Positions 12,086 to 19,851 of a DNA stretch of 64,000 bases are shown here, piece by piece. Origin of the DNA: Lysobacterales bacterium (lineage in GTDB: Bacteria; Pseudomonadota; Gammaproteobacteria; Xanthomonadales; Wenzhouxiangellaceae); assembly GCA_002722315.1 (NCBI GenBank), contig PBLG01000046.1:290236-354235 (forward strand). Direction: 5' to 3'. The notes beneath the pieces were generated by a model. It did no database searches. It was given only the letters and a program-made list of their open reading frames with translations, and was not told the DNA's origin. Numbering within the stretch: the stretch's first letter is position 1; every line of letters begins with the position of its first letter. The position numbers were made by a program, and so were the translations under genes.

Positions 12086-12363
12086 CGCTCGGCCACTTTC
12101 ATCGCCTGATGTCTGAGCTCGGCGAATTCGGCGTCGACTTCGGCGTCGTCGAGGCCCTTGCCGGCGCGCATCGAAGCGCGGGATTTCTTGACCTTGCGCT
12201 CCAGCCAGGTCCGGTAGTCCTCGTGCTGGTGCTTCTCGATGTATTCGCGCATGAGTTGGCGCACGACCTGCGAGGCGGGACGATCGGCCGCTCGGGTTGC
12301 GGCCATGAAAGCCTCCCGGAGCTCCGGTTCCAGCTTCATCGTGAAAATCGCATCCTTGCTCAT
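12082..12363 (-). CDS. parD: ParD/CopG-like antitoxin, second pair
   Basis: From the ATG at 12363 the product is 93 residues. It starts SKDAIFTMKLEPELREAFMAAT and continues RPASQVVRQLMREYIEKH, a ribbon-helix-helix dimerisation and DNA-binding domain, then a charged toxin-binding tail. A GGTGAG ribosome site 6 bases upstream supports this start over an earlier in-frame one at 12396. The gene heads a minus-strand run that continues through the toxin, the restriction enzyme, the SatD-like gene and the DUF3307 gene. Confidence 0.83.
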   Translation of the reverse strand: MSKDAIFTMKLEPELREAFMAATRAADRPASQVVRQLMREYIEKHQHEDYRTWLERKVKKSRASMRAGKGLDDAEVDAEFAELRHQAMKVAER

Positions 12364-12398
12364 GGTGTGCTCACCGGGTTTGGCGAAAGTATCCATAA

Positions 12399-12414
12399 AG
12401 TATATACCTGGTAT
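12399..12414 (-). promoter_or_regulatory. -10 element and overlapping operator of the second toxin-antitoxin pair
   Basis: On the minus strand TATACT (12399-12404) is a good -10; ATACC-N-GGTAT (12404-12414) is a small palindrome beside it, placed as expected for autorepression by the antitoxin. No convincing -35 is seen. Confidence 0.45.
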
Positions 12415-12548
12415 GCATGACGCGCCACCTTGATCGATCCAGCCCGCGGCGCTCTTTTAGGACAGGGAAGAATTCATGCGCCAAGCCCTTCGGAACGATT
12501 TCCGCTACCATTCAAGGCTGATGGAAGTCCCCGGCGCCCGAGCCCCTG

Positions 12549-13610
12549 ATGACCGAAAGCCATTTCGCTGACGACGATTCCCGCCTGATTTCGGCTCGAC
12601 CGGCCGACGAGGAAGTGCGCTTCGAGGCCTCGCTTCGGCCGGCGCGGCTGGCCGAGTACATCGGCCAGCAGACAATGAAGGACCGGCTGGGCATCTACCT
12701 GGAATCGGCCCGGCATCGCTCCGAGGCCCTGGATCACGTGCTGATCTTCGGCCCGCCGGGGCTCGGCAAGACCACGCTGGCCAACGTGATTGCCGCCGAG
12801 ATGGGTACGAACCTGCGCCAGACCTCGGGGCCGGTGCTGGAGCGCGCCGGCGACCTGGCCGCGATGCTGACCAATCTCGAGTCGGGCGACGTGCTGTTCG
12901 TCGATGAAATACACCGCCTGTCGCCGGTGGTCGAAGAAGTGCTGTACCCGGCGATGGAAGACTACCGGATCGACATCATCATCGGCGAGGGACCGGCGGC
13001 ACGCTCGATCCAGCTCGACCTGCCGAGATTCACGCTGGTGGGGGCGACGACGCGCGCCGGATTGCTGACTTCGCCGCTGCGCGATCGCTTCGGCATCGTC
13101 GAGCGGCTGGAGTTCTACGGCGTCGACGACCTGGCAAAGATCGTCACGCGCTCGGCCGGCATCCTGGAAATCGCCTGCGACGGGCAGGGCGCGGCAGAGA
13201 TCGCGCGCCGGGCTCGCGGGACCCCGCGTATTGCCAATCGCCTGCTCAGGCGGGTGCGCGATTTTGCCCAGGTGCGGGCCGACGGCAGCATCGACGCCGA
13301 CGTCGCGCGCCAGGCGCTGGAAATGATGCAGGTCGATGCCGAGGGCTTCGACCAGCTCGACCGCCGGCTGCTGACCGTGCTGATCGAGCACTTCGACGGC
13401 GGCCCGGTGGGTGTGGAAAGCCTGGCCGCGGCGCTTTCCGAGGAACGCGGCACGATAGAAGACGTCATCGAGCCGTTCCTGATTCAACAGGGATTTTTGG
13501 TACGCACCGCGCGCGGACGCATGGCCACGACGCGCACCTGGCAGCACCTGGGACTCAAGGCGCCGGCCAAGCCGGGGGGACCGGACCTGTTCGAAAGCAA
13601 CGAGTCATGA
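12549..13610 (+). CDS. ruvB: Holliday junction branch migration ATPase RuvB
   Basis: This 353-residue AAA+ motor drives branch migration with RuvA and supplies junctions for RuvC. Walker [10 protein letters not shown] is at 68-76, Walker B DEIH at 119-122, sensor GATTRAG and the arginine-finger region LRDRFGI follow, and the C-terminal winged helix ends with [12 protein letters not shown]. The family-typical [13 protein letters not shown] is near residue 29. It overlaps ybgC by 4 bases and heads the tol-pal block. ruvC and ruvA, which usually stand just upstream, are not here; the accessory island occupies that position. Confidence 0.97.
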   Translation: MTESHFADDDSRLISARPADEEVRFEASLRPARLAEYIGQQTMKDRLGIYLESARHRSEALDHVLIFGPPGLGKTTLANVIAAEMGTNLRQTSGPVLERAGDLAAMLTNLESGDVLFVDEIHRLSPVVEEVLYPAMEDYRIDIIIGEGPAARSIQLDLPRFTLVGATTRAGLLTSPLRDRFGIVERLEFYGVDDLAKIVTRSAGILEIACDGQGAAEIARRARGTPRIANRLLRRVRDFAQVRADGSIDADVARQALEMMQVDAEGFDQLDRRLLTVLIEHFDGGPVGVESLAAALSEERGTIEDVIEPFLIQQGFLVRTARGRMATTRTWQHLGLKAPAKPGGPDLFESNES

Positions 13611-14035
13611 CCGCAGGCGAATCCGGGCCCAACGAAACCTTCCGCTACCGCGTCTATTGGGAAGATACCGACGCAGGCGGAGTGGTGTACCACGCGCGGT
13701 ACCTGCAATTCCTGGAACGTGCCCGCTCCGACTGGCTGGCGAGCCTGGGCGTCTCGCAGACCGAACTGCGCCGTGACACCGGCCTGATATTTGCCGTCAC
13801 GCGCATGGAAATAGATTTCCGCAAACCGGCGCGGCTTGAAGATGAACTTGCCGTCTCGGTTCGCGTCCAAGCCGTGGGCCGCGCCCGGATGGACTTCACC
13901 CAGCAGATCCGGCGCGGTGACGAGTTGCTGATCGAGGCCGCGGTGCGCGCCGCCTGCCTGGATGCAGAGCGTTTCGCGCCGGCCCGAATGCCCGAAGAGA
14001 TACAGGAAAAGCTCCGCGCATTGACTGTCTCTTGA
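13607..14035 (+). CDS. ybgC: Tol-Pal system acyl-CoA thioesterase YbgC
   Basis: This 142-residue hot-dog-fold thioesterase has the 4HBT signature [25 protein letters not shown] near residues 13-37, including the catalytic Asp. YbgC is the conserved first gene of tol-pal operons and acts on acyl-CoA or acyl-carrier substrates at the inner membrane. The start overlaps the ruvB stop (ATGA), so the two are translationally coupled. Length is typical. Confidence 0.95.
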   Translation: MTAGESGPNETFRYRVYWEDTDAGGVVYHARYLQFLERARSDWLASLGVSQTELRRDTGLIFAVTRMEIDFRKPARLEDELAVSVRVQAVGRARMDFTQQIRRGDELLIEAAVRAACLDAERFAPARMPEEIQEKLRALTVS

Positions 14036-14086
14036 GCAATAAACCGTCTAGAATACAAATAATTCCAGCCAACTCCCGGAAATTAC

Positions 14087-14773
14087 ATGAATGCAGACAT
14101 GAACATCTGGAGCCTCATCGCCGAGGCCACGCTGGTGGTGCAGCTGGTCATGGCGATCCTGCTCCTGGCCTCGATCGCCTCCTGGGTCATCATCTTTTCC
14201 AAGCGCGCGGTGCTGGGGCGGATGGAAAAGCGCTCCAAGCAGTTCGAGGAACGCTTCTGGTCTGGCGCCGACCTAGGACAGCTGTATGACCGGATCACGT
14301 CCGAGCACAAGGTTCGCGAAGGCCAGGAGATCATTTTCGAGGCCGGCTACCGGGAATTCTCGCGGCTCCGGGAAGAGCAGCGAATCGCCGCCGACACGCT
14401 CGCCGGCGGTGCCCAGCGGGCCATGCGCGTGGCGCTGACGCGCGAGATCGATCGACTGGAGAACGGGCTCAACTTCCTGGCTACGGTCGGCTCCACCAGC
14501 CCCTACGTCGGGCTGTTCGGCACCGTCTGGGGCATCATGCACGCGTTCTTCGCGCTGGCCGGCGTGCAGCAGGCCACGATCGCCATGGTGGCCCCGGGCA
14601 TCGCCGAGGCGCTGATCGCCACGGCCATGGGGCTGGTGGCGGCGATTCCTGCCGTGATCGCCTACAACAGGTATTCCAACCAGGTCTACCGGCTGGAAGT
14701 GCGGATGGACAACTTCAAGGAAGAGTTCGCCGGCATCCTGTTCCGCCAGGCGCGCAAGCTGCAGGACGCCTGA
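14087..14773 (+). CDS. tolQ: Tol-Pal proton-channel subunit TolQ
   Basis: This 228-residue inner-membrane protein of the MotA/TolQ/ExbB family has an N-terminal helix (~residues 8-35), a long cytoplasmic loop, and two helices (~135-160 and 168-190) with the conserved VGLFGTVWGIMHAF and GIAEALIATAMGLVAAIPAV. TolQ pentamers enclose TolR helices and convert proton flow into motion for outer-membrane constriction at division. The second in-frame ATG, 4 codons later, is an alternative start. tolR follows after 3 bases. Confidence 0.96.
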   Translation: MNADMNIWSLIAEATLVVQLVMAILLLASIASWVIIFSKRAVLGRMEKRSKQFEERFWSGADLGQLYDRITSEHKVREGQEIIFEAGYREFSRLREEQRIAADTLAGGAQRAMRVALTREIDRLENGLNFLATVGSTSPYVGLFGTVWGIMHAFFALAGVQQATIAMVAPGIAEALIATAMGLVAAIPAVIAYNRYSNQVYRLEVRMDNFKEEFAGILFRQARKLQDA

Positions 14774-14776
14774 GCC

Positions 14777-15205
14777 ATGCAGACAGACGCCCCCATCCAG
14801 CGCCGCCGCCGGGCCATGGCCGAGATCAACGTGGTGCCGTACATCGACGTGATGCTGGTGCTTCTGATCATCTTCATGGTCACGGCACCTTTGCTCAACC
14901 TGGGCGTGGAAGTGGAGCTGCCACAGGGCAATGCCGAATCCATGGGCGACATCGAGGAGCCCCTGCTGGTGACCGTGGACCGCAACGGCGATCTTTACCT
15001 GAATACCGGCGATGCGCCGGAACTGGTCGACGGCCAGACCCTGGTCGAGCGCGTCAGCGTGATCGTCGGGCGCAATGAAAAGGTCCAGGTCCTGGTCGGC
15101 GGCGACCAGGCCGTGCCTTACCGGTATATCTACGACACCATGGTGCTGCTGCAGCGCGCCGGGGTAGCGTCCATCGGCTTCATGGGCGATCCGCCCGAGC
15201 AGTGA
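14777..15205 (+). CDS. tolR: Tol-Pal stator subunit TolR
   Basis: This 142-residue ExbD/TolR family protein has a short cytoplasmic tail, one transmembrane helix at ~21-42 (PYIDVMLVLLIIFMVTAPLL) with the proton-carrying Asp24, and a periplasmic domain that can bind peptidoglycan. It works with TolQ. Its stop overlaps the tolA start by 4 bases. Confidence 0.96.
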   Translation: MQTDAPIQRRRRAMAEINVVPYIDVMLVLLIIFMVTAPLLNLGVEVELPQGNAESMGDIEEPLLVTVDRNGDLYLNTGDAPELVDGQTLVERVSVIVGRNEKVQVLVGGDQAVPYRYIYDTMVLLQRAGVASIGFMGDPPEQ

Positions 15206-16119
15206 AAGCGCAGGCCTCGCACAAACCGGTCCGACGCGATTCGCCGGCGCGCGACACGCTGCGCGCGCTCGCGATGGCGCTGGGCGTGCACCTGCTCGGC
15301 ATCGCCCTGCTGTGGCTGGGCAGCCAGAGCTGGGAACCGAAGCGCCCGCCCCAGATCGCGCCCAGCTTCACGCTGGTGGATGCCTCGCCTTATCTCGAGG
15401 CCGAGCGGCAGGAGCAACTGGCCGAGGCGCAGGCCGAGGCGGCCGAGCGTCGGCTGGAACAGGCGCGTCGCGAGGAGGCCGAGCGGCAGCAGGCGCTTCA
15501 ACGCCAGCGCGAGCAGGAGCAGGCCGAACAGGAACGCCAGGCCGCGCTCGAGGCCCAGCGCCAGCGTCAATTGGAGCGCGAGGCCGAACAGGCCCGGCTG
15601 GCAGAAGAACAGCAGCAGGTCGAGCGCGAGCGGCGCGAAGCCGAGCAGGCGCGTTTGCGCGAGCTGGAGGAATTGCGCCAGCGCCGCGAGCAGGCCCAGC
15701 GCGAGCGCGAGGAACAGGAACGTCGCCTGGCCGAGATCGCCGAGCGACGTGAACAGGAAGAACAGCGCCAGCGCGAAGCGGAAGAGGCCGAGCGGCTTCG
15801 GCTGGCGAGCGAGCAGGCGCAGGCCTCCGAGCAGCGCGCCACGCTCAGAGACGAGTACGTGGCGACCATTCGGGAATTGGTGACGCGCAATTGGATTCGG
15901 CCGCCGACCACCCAGCCCGGGGTGCGCTGCTCGGTGCGCGTCGTTCAGATTCCGGGCGGCGAGATCATCGACCAGGCCATCGCCAGCCCGTGCAACGCCG
16001 ACCCGGCGACGCGACGCTCGATCATTGCCGCGGTCGAACGTGCAGCGGTCTTACCCTATCGAGGTTATGAGGATGTATTCGAACGTGAAATCATTTTTGA
16101 ATTTGTTTACAACGGCTAG
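15202..16119 (+). CDS. tolA: Tol-Pal energy-transducing protein TolA
   Basis: This 305-residue protein spans the periplasm. A membrane anchor lies at ~22-40 (LAMALGVHLLGIALLWLG), then a very long Glu/Arg/Gln/Ala-rich coiled coil (~60-215) and the C-terminal globular domain (~220-305) with NWIRPPTTQPGVRCSVRVVQ and PGGEII, which contacts TolB and Pal. The GTG start overlaps the tolR stop. The 3' end overlaps the most likely tolB start by 47 bases. Confidence 0.95.
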   Translation: MKAQASHKPVRRDSPARDTLRALAMALGVHLLGIALLWLGSQSWEPKRPPQIAPSFTLVDASPYLEAERQEQLAEAQAEAAERRLEQARREEAERQQALQRQREQEQAEQERQAALEAQRQRQLEREAEQARLAEEQQQVERERREAEQARLRELEELRQRREQAQREREEQERRLAEIAERREQEEQRQREAEEAERLRLASEQAQASEQRATLRDEYVATIRELVTRNWIRPPTTQPGVRCSVRVVQIPGGEIIDQAIASPCNADPATRRSIIAAVERAAVLPYRGYEDVFEREIIFEFVYNG

Positions 16120-17395
16120 CCTGGCGCTTCTCCTCGTTTCGGGAGCCGCGCGGGCCCAGCTCCAGATCGAGATCGTCGATGGCGTCGAGGGCGCGTTGCC
16201 GATCGCGGTAGTGCCATTCGACTTCGGCAACGCCGAAATGCAGCCCGAGACGCCCATCCACGAAGTGATCGCGGCCGACCTCCAGCGCAGCGGCCTGTTC
16301 GATCCCCTTGCCGTGACCGACATGATTGACCGTCCGAGTCGCCCGCCGGAAGTCAAGCTCGGGACCTGGCGTCTGTTGAAGGTGGACTACGTCGCCATGG
16401 GTCGCTGGATTCCCGGCAGCGATGGGCTTTCGGGCGAAATCGAATACCACCTGGTCGCGGTGCATTCGGGCCGCACGCTGTTTTCGCGCGCGATCGCCGC
16501 GGGGCCCGGCGCGTTTCGCCTTCGCGCGCACCAGATCGCCGATGCGATATACGAAGAACTCACCGGCGCGCCCGGCGCGTTCGCCAGCCGGATTGCCTAC
16601 GTGCAGGTGACAGGCGCCGGCACCGATGCCGAGCAGTTCGAACTGATCGTCGCCGATTCCGACGGCCACAATCCGCAGACGATCGTTCGCCACAGCGAGC
16701 CCATCATGTCGCCTGCCTGGGGCCCGGAAGGGCGCCGCCTGGCCTACGTCTCGTTCGCCACCGGTCGATCCAACGTGGTCATCCAGGATATCTATACCGG
16801 TCAGCGCGACGTGATCGCCGACGGACGCGGCATCAACGGCGCGCCGGCGTTCTCGCCAAATGGCGACTTGCTCGCGATGAGCCTGTCGCGCAGCGGCAAT
16901 TCCGAGATCTGGGTGCGCACCCTGGCCACCGGGCGCATGGAACAGTTGACCGAGCACTATGCAATCGACACAGAGCCGGCCTGGTCGCGCGACGGGCGCA
17001 ATATCTTCTTCACCTCCGACCGTGCCGGTCGGCCGCAGATCTACAGCGTGCGCCGCGACGGCACGAATATCGAGCGGGTGACCTTCGAGGGTGAATACAA
17101 TTCGCGGGTGTCGGTGGACCCGTATTCGGGCTTGCTGGCGATGGTGCACGGCGGACAGGCCAATTTCAGAATAGCGGTTCTCGATCGCGAATCGGAGCGT
17201 TTGCGTGTATTATCCCCGGGACGGATGGATGAGTCCCCGAGCTTCGCGCCGAACGGGCGCATGGTGCTGTACGCGACCCGCGAGGGCGAAAAAGGCGTAT
17301 TGGCCGCGGTTTCTGTTGACGGCAACTTCAGGCAGCGGCTTGTGCTGAGCGACGGCGACGTACGTGAACCGGCCTGGTCACCGTTGATCCAATAG
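16073..17395 (+). CDS. tolB: Tol-Pal periplasmic beta-propeller TolB
   Basis: This ~440-residue periplasmic protein has a signal peptide (LNLFTTASLALLLVSGAARA, cut near residue 28), an N-terminal alpha/beta domain (~30-165) and a six-bladed propeller with repeats such as PAWGPEGRRLAYVSF, PAFSPNGDLLAMSLS, PAWSRDGRNIFFTSD and PSFAPNGRMVLYAT. It binds Pal and the TolA C-terminus. I chose the ATG at 16073 because GAGG lies 8 bases upstream; ATG 16067 and an ORF start at 16025 are also in frame, but give no better signal sequence. The start lies inside tolA. Confidence 0.95.
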   Translation: MYSNVKSFLNLFTTASLALLLVSGAARAQLQIEIVDGVEGALPIAVVPFDFGNAEMQPETPIHEVIAADLQRSGLFDPLAVTDMIDRPSRPPEVKLGTWRLLKVDYVAMGRWIPGSDGLSGEIEYHLVAVHSGRTLFSRAIAAGPGAFRLRAHQIADAIYEELTGAPGAFASRIAYVQVTGAGTDAEQFELIVADSDGHNPQTIVRHSEPIMSPAWGPEGRRLAYVSFATGRSNVVIQDIYTGQRDVIADGRGINGAPAFSPNGDLLAMSLSRSGNSEIWVRTLATGRMEQLTEHYAIDTEPAWSRDGRNIFFTSDRAGRPQIYSVRRDGTNIERVTFEGEYNSRVSVDPYSGLLAMVHGGQANFRIAVLDRESERLRVLSPGRMDESPSFAPNGRMVLYATREGEKGVLAAVSVDGNFRQRLVLSDGDVREPAWSPLIQ

Positions 17396-17475
17396 AAAAT
17401 CGGACAAGCAACAAATCGATTCGGCCAATCCGACAAAACCCGAAAAATAATCCCACACGGAATTCTGGAGGCAGC

Positions 17476-18009
17476 ATGAACTTCGCATCGAAAATTTTCC
17501 TGGTCCTGGTCCTGGCGCTGGTGCTCGGCGCCTGTGCGACCGATACCCGAGACGTTCCGCCGGCGCCGGAACCCGAACCGCAGCCGACGCAGCCTTCGGA
17601 TCCTGTAGAAGTCGATCGCGTCAACCCGACCGATTTCGCCGATTCGCGCAACCTGGACAACCCGGACAGCACGCTGAGCCAGCGCGAAATCTACTTCGAA
17701 TTCGATCGTTCCGACGTGCGGCCCGAGTACCTGCCCATTGTTCGCGCTCACGCGGCCTACCTGCGCGCCAATCCGAGTGCCCGCATGCTGCTCGAGGGCC
17801 ACGCCGACGAACGCGGTTCGCGCGAGTACAACCTGGGCCTGGGCGAACGTCGGGGCAACTCGGTGCTCGACCTGATGCGGGCCGAGGGCGCGAGCGCCGG
17901 CCAGATCGAAGTCGTCAGTTACGGCGAGGAACGCCCGGTGTGTCGCCAGTCCAGCGAGTCGTGCTGGGAGCGTAACCGGCGCGTGGAGATTGTCTACACC
18001 GCACGGTGA
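17476..18009 (+). CDS. pal: Peptidoglycan-associated lipoprotein Pal
   Basis: This 177-residue outer-membrane lipoprotein has a lipobox LGAC with the lipidated Cys20, a Pro/Glu-rich linker (~28-45) and an OmpA-like peptidoglycan-binding domain (~65-177) with IYFEFDRSDVRPEY, EGHADERGSREYNLGLGERR and RNRRVEI. It anchors the outer membrane to the cell wall and is the target of TolA/TolB. A GGAGG ribosome site precedes the ATG. The 80 bases after tolB contain no clear terminator. Confidence 0.96.
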   Translation: MNFASKIFLVLVLALVLGACATDTRDVPPAPEPEPQPTQPSDPVEVDRVNPTDFADSRNLDNPDSTLSQREIYFEFDRSDVRPEYLPIVRAHAAYLRANPSARMLLEGHADERGSREYNLGLGERRGNSVLDLMRAEGASAGQIEVVSYGEERPVCRQSSESCWERNRRVEIVYTAR

Positions 18010-18014
18010 CCTTG

Positions 18015-18935
18015 ATGCTTCAAGTACTGAAATCGAACTCCAGGCGCGCCCTCGGCGGCGCGCTTGCCATCTGTGCCCTGGCGGTCGCGGCCGCATCTCC
18101 GGTTATGGCGCAGGAAGACAACATGGCCTCGCGCATGATCCTGGAACTCCAGCAGATGCGCGAGGAAGTCCGTGAACTTCGCGGCATGGTCGAAGCCCAG
18201 GCGCAGGAGATCGAGAATCTCAAGCGCCGTCAGCGCGATCAGTACCTGGATCTCGACCGTCGGGTAGGGCAAATGCGCGGCGGCTCGACCGAAGCACCGA
18301 TGCCGCAGACCAATGCTTCGGAAGGGAACGAGGTCGCGCAGAACGGTTCGGGTCGGGATTCGGCTCGTGATGTCAGTCAGCCGGAGGTCCGCCAGCCCAC
18401 GACCGATCCTGCGCAACAGCAGCCGTCCGGGCAGACGGGCCGCGTGGCACCGCCCGAAGTGCGTGAGCCGATAGCAGAGCAGCCCGAAGTGGTGACGCTG
18501 GCCGACCCGGGCAGCGGCGACGGGCGCCAGTTGAGAGAGCCCACCGAGGCCGAGCAGCAGGCCTACGACCAGGCATTCCGTGCGCTGCGCGAGACCCGTT
18601 ACGCCGATGCCGCCGAGGGCTTCGATGCGTTCCTGCGCGATCATCCACAGTCGAGCTATGCACCCAATGCGCTTTACTGGCTTGGCGAGGTCTACTACGT
18701 CACGCGCGATTTCGAAACCGCCCTGGCGCAGTTCGAGCGTCTGCAGGAAACCTACCCGGACAGCAGCAAGAAGCCCGATGCGCTGCTCAAGATCGGTTTC
18801 AGCCACTATGAACTCGGCAACTGGGAACGCGCACGCGCCGCGCTCGAGCAGGTCATCGCCGATTTTCCCGGCACCAACTACTCGCGCCTGGCCGAGAACA
18901 GGCTGCGGACCATGAGGCTGGAAGGCAATCTCTGA
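18015..18935 (+). CDS. cpoB: Cell division coordinator CpoB (YbgF)
   Basis: This ~306-residue periplasmic protein has a signal sequence (cut after SPVMA, about residue 32), an N-terminal trimerising coiled coil (~36-80; LQQMREEVRELRGMVEAQ), a Gln/Pro-rich linker and tetratricopeptide repeats (~180-300; YDQAFRALRETRYADAAEGFDAFL and two more). CpoB links Tol-Pal constriction with cell-wall synthesis. I prefer ATG 18015, with GGTGA upstream; a GTG at 18006 overlaps the pal stop and is possible. Confidence 0.93.
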   Translation: MLQVLKSNSRRALGGALAICALAVAAASPVMAQEDNMASRMILELQQMREEVRELRGMVEAQAQEIENLKRRQRDQYLDLDRRVGQMRGGSTEAPMPQTNASEGNEVAQNGSGRDSARDVSQPEVRQPTTDPAQQQPSGQTGRVAPPEVREPIAEQPEVVTLADPGSGDGRQLREPTEAEQQAYDQAFRALRETRYADAAEGFDAFLRDHPQSSYAPNALYWLGEVYYVTRDFETALAQFERLQETYPDSSKKPDALLKIGFSHYELGNWERARAALEQVIADFPGTNYSRLAENRLRTMRLEGNL

Positions 18936-18940
18936 TTCAG

Positions 18941-18979
18941 GCTCTTGATCCGGCGATGCCGGATTAAGAGCGTTTTAGG
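18941..18979 (+). terminator. Rho-independent terminator of the tol-pal operon
   Basis: GCTCTTGATCCGGC and GCCGGATTAAGAGC form a 14-pair stem with one mismatch and a 3-base loop (18941-18971), followed by a T-rich run. It stands directly after cpoB. Confidence 0.85.
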
Positions 18980-19095
18980 TTTTAAGTTTTACGTGTTAAG
19001 TAAAAGGCAAAATGCGGGTTTGATGCAGGTGAGCATGGCCTGTGCTTTTGCTTGAACCCTAAAACCTAACACCTAACACCTAACACCTAAAACGC
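18970..19095. repeat. Element of facing heptamer repeats (TTTTAGG/TGTTAGG type)
   Basis: Four heptamers run on the plus strand at 18973-19000 (TTTTAGG, TTTTAAG, TTTTACG, TGTTAAG) and five on the minus strand at 19058-19092 (TTTTAGG, three TGTTAGG, TTTTAGG). The outer ends form an inverted repeat GCGTTTTAGG. The 57 bases between hold no gene. Confidence 0.8.
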
Positions 19096-19127
19096 GCGCT
19101 CAGAAGCGCCAATCCCTCCGCCTCCCC

Positions 19128-19793
19128 ATGCCCAATAAGACATCAGACCGTTCGGCAACCGCCCTGAAAATCACCGAGATCTTCCGGTCGCTGCAGGGCG
19201 AGTCGGATTCGGTGGGCTGGCCGACCGTGTTCGTTCGGCTGACCGGCTGCCCGCTTCGCTGCGTGTGGTGCGATACCGCTTACGCGTTCCAGGGCGGGGA
19301 GTGGATGGAGATCGACGCCGTCGTCGACCGGGTCGGCGAACTCGATACGCGTCACGTCTGCGTCACCGGCGGCGAGCCGCTGGCGCAGAAGCGATGCCTG
19401 GAACTGCTGACGCGGCTCTGCGATGCCGGCCACCGGGTTTCGCTCGAAACCAGCGGGGCCTTGCCGGTGGACCGGGTCGATACGCGCGTGGTCAAGGTGC
19501 TGGACCTCAAGGCGCCCGCCTCGGGCGAGGTCGCGCGCAACCTCTGGTCCAACCTGGACCACCTGCAGCCGCACGACCAGATCAAGTTCGTCATTTCAGA
19601 CCGGGTCGACTTCGACTGGGCGGCGGGACAGATCCGGTCGCGCAACCTGACGCGCTGGGACGTGTTGCTGTCACCCGTTTGGGAGACGTTGCCGCCGGCG
19701 ACCCTTTCGGAGTGGCTACTCGAATCCGGTCTCGACGTCCGCCTGCAGCTCCAGCTGCACAAGGTGCTATGGGGTGATCAGCCGGGGAAGTGA
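19128..19793 (+). CDS. queE: 7-carboxy-7-deazaguanine synthase QueE
   Basis: This 221-residue radical-SAM enzyme makes 7-carboxy-7-deazaguanine from 6-carboxytetrahydropterin in the queuosine pathway. The cluster motif CX3CX2C (C41, C45, C48 in GCPLRCVWCD) is intact, the N-terminal KITEIFRSLQGES is diagnostic, and VTGGEPL and SLETSG bind SAM. It follows the tol-pal operon, a common neighbourhood in gammaproteobacteria, but queC is not beside it here; mutS faces it convergently instead. Confidence 0.94.
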   Translation: MPNKTSDRSATALKITEIFRSLQGESDSVGWPTVFVRLTGCPLRCVWCDTAYAFQGGEWMEIDAVVDRVGELDTRHVCVTGGEPLAQKRCLELLTRLCDAGHRVSLETSGALPVDRVDTRVVKVLDLKAPASGEVARNLWSNLDHLQPHDQIKFVISDRVDFDWAAGQIRSRNLTRWDVLLSPVWETLPPATLSEWLLESGLDVRLQLQLHKVLWGDQPGK

Positions 19794-19851
19794 CCTCGGC
19801 TGCCTGTCGTGCCGGAGCATGACCGGGTGCGCGCTTGACGGCTGCTGAATC

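Noticed and set aside
16091..17149. Minus-strand frame of 352 codons inside tolB
   Set aside because: It is a mirror of the TolB propeller repeats, with no start signal.
18941..18971. The hairpin after cpoB as part of the heptamer element
   Set aside because: It is a complete terminator by itself, with its own stem and T-run, and has no seven-base pattern.
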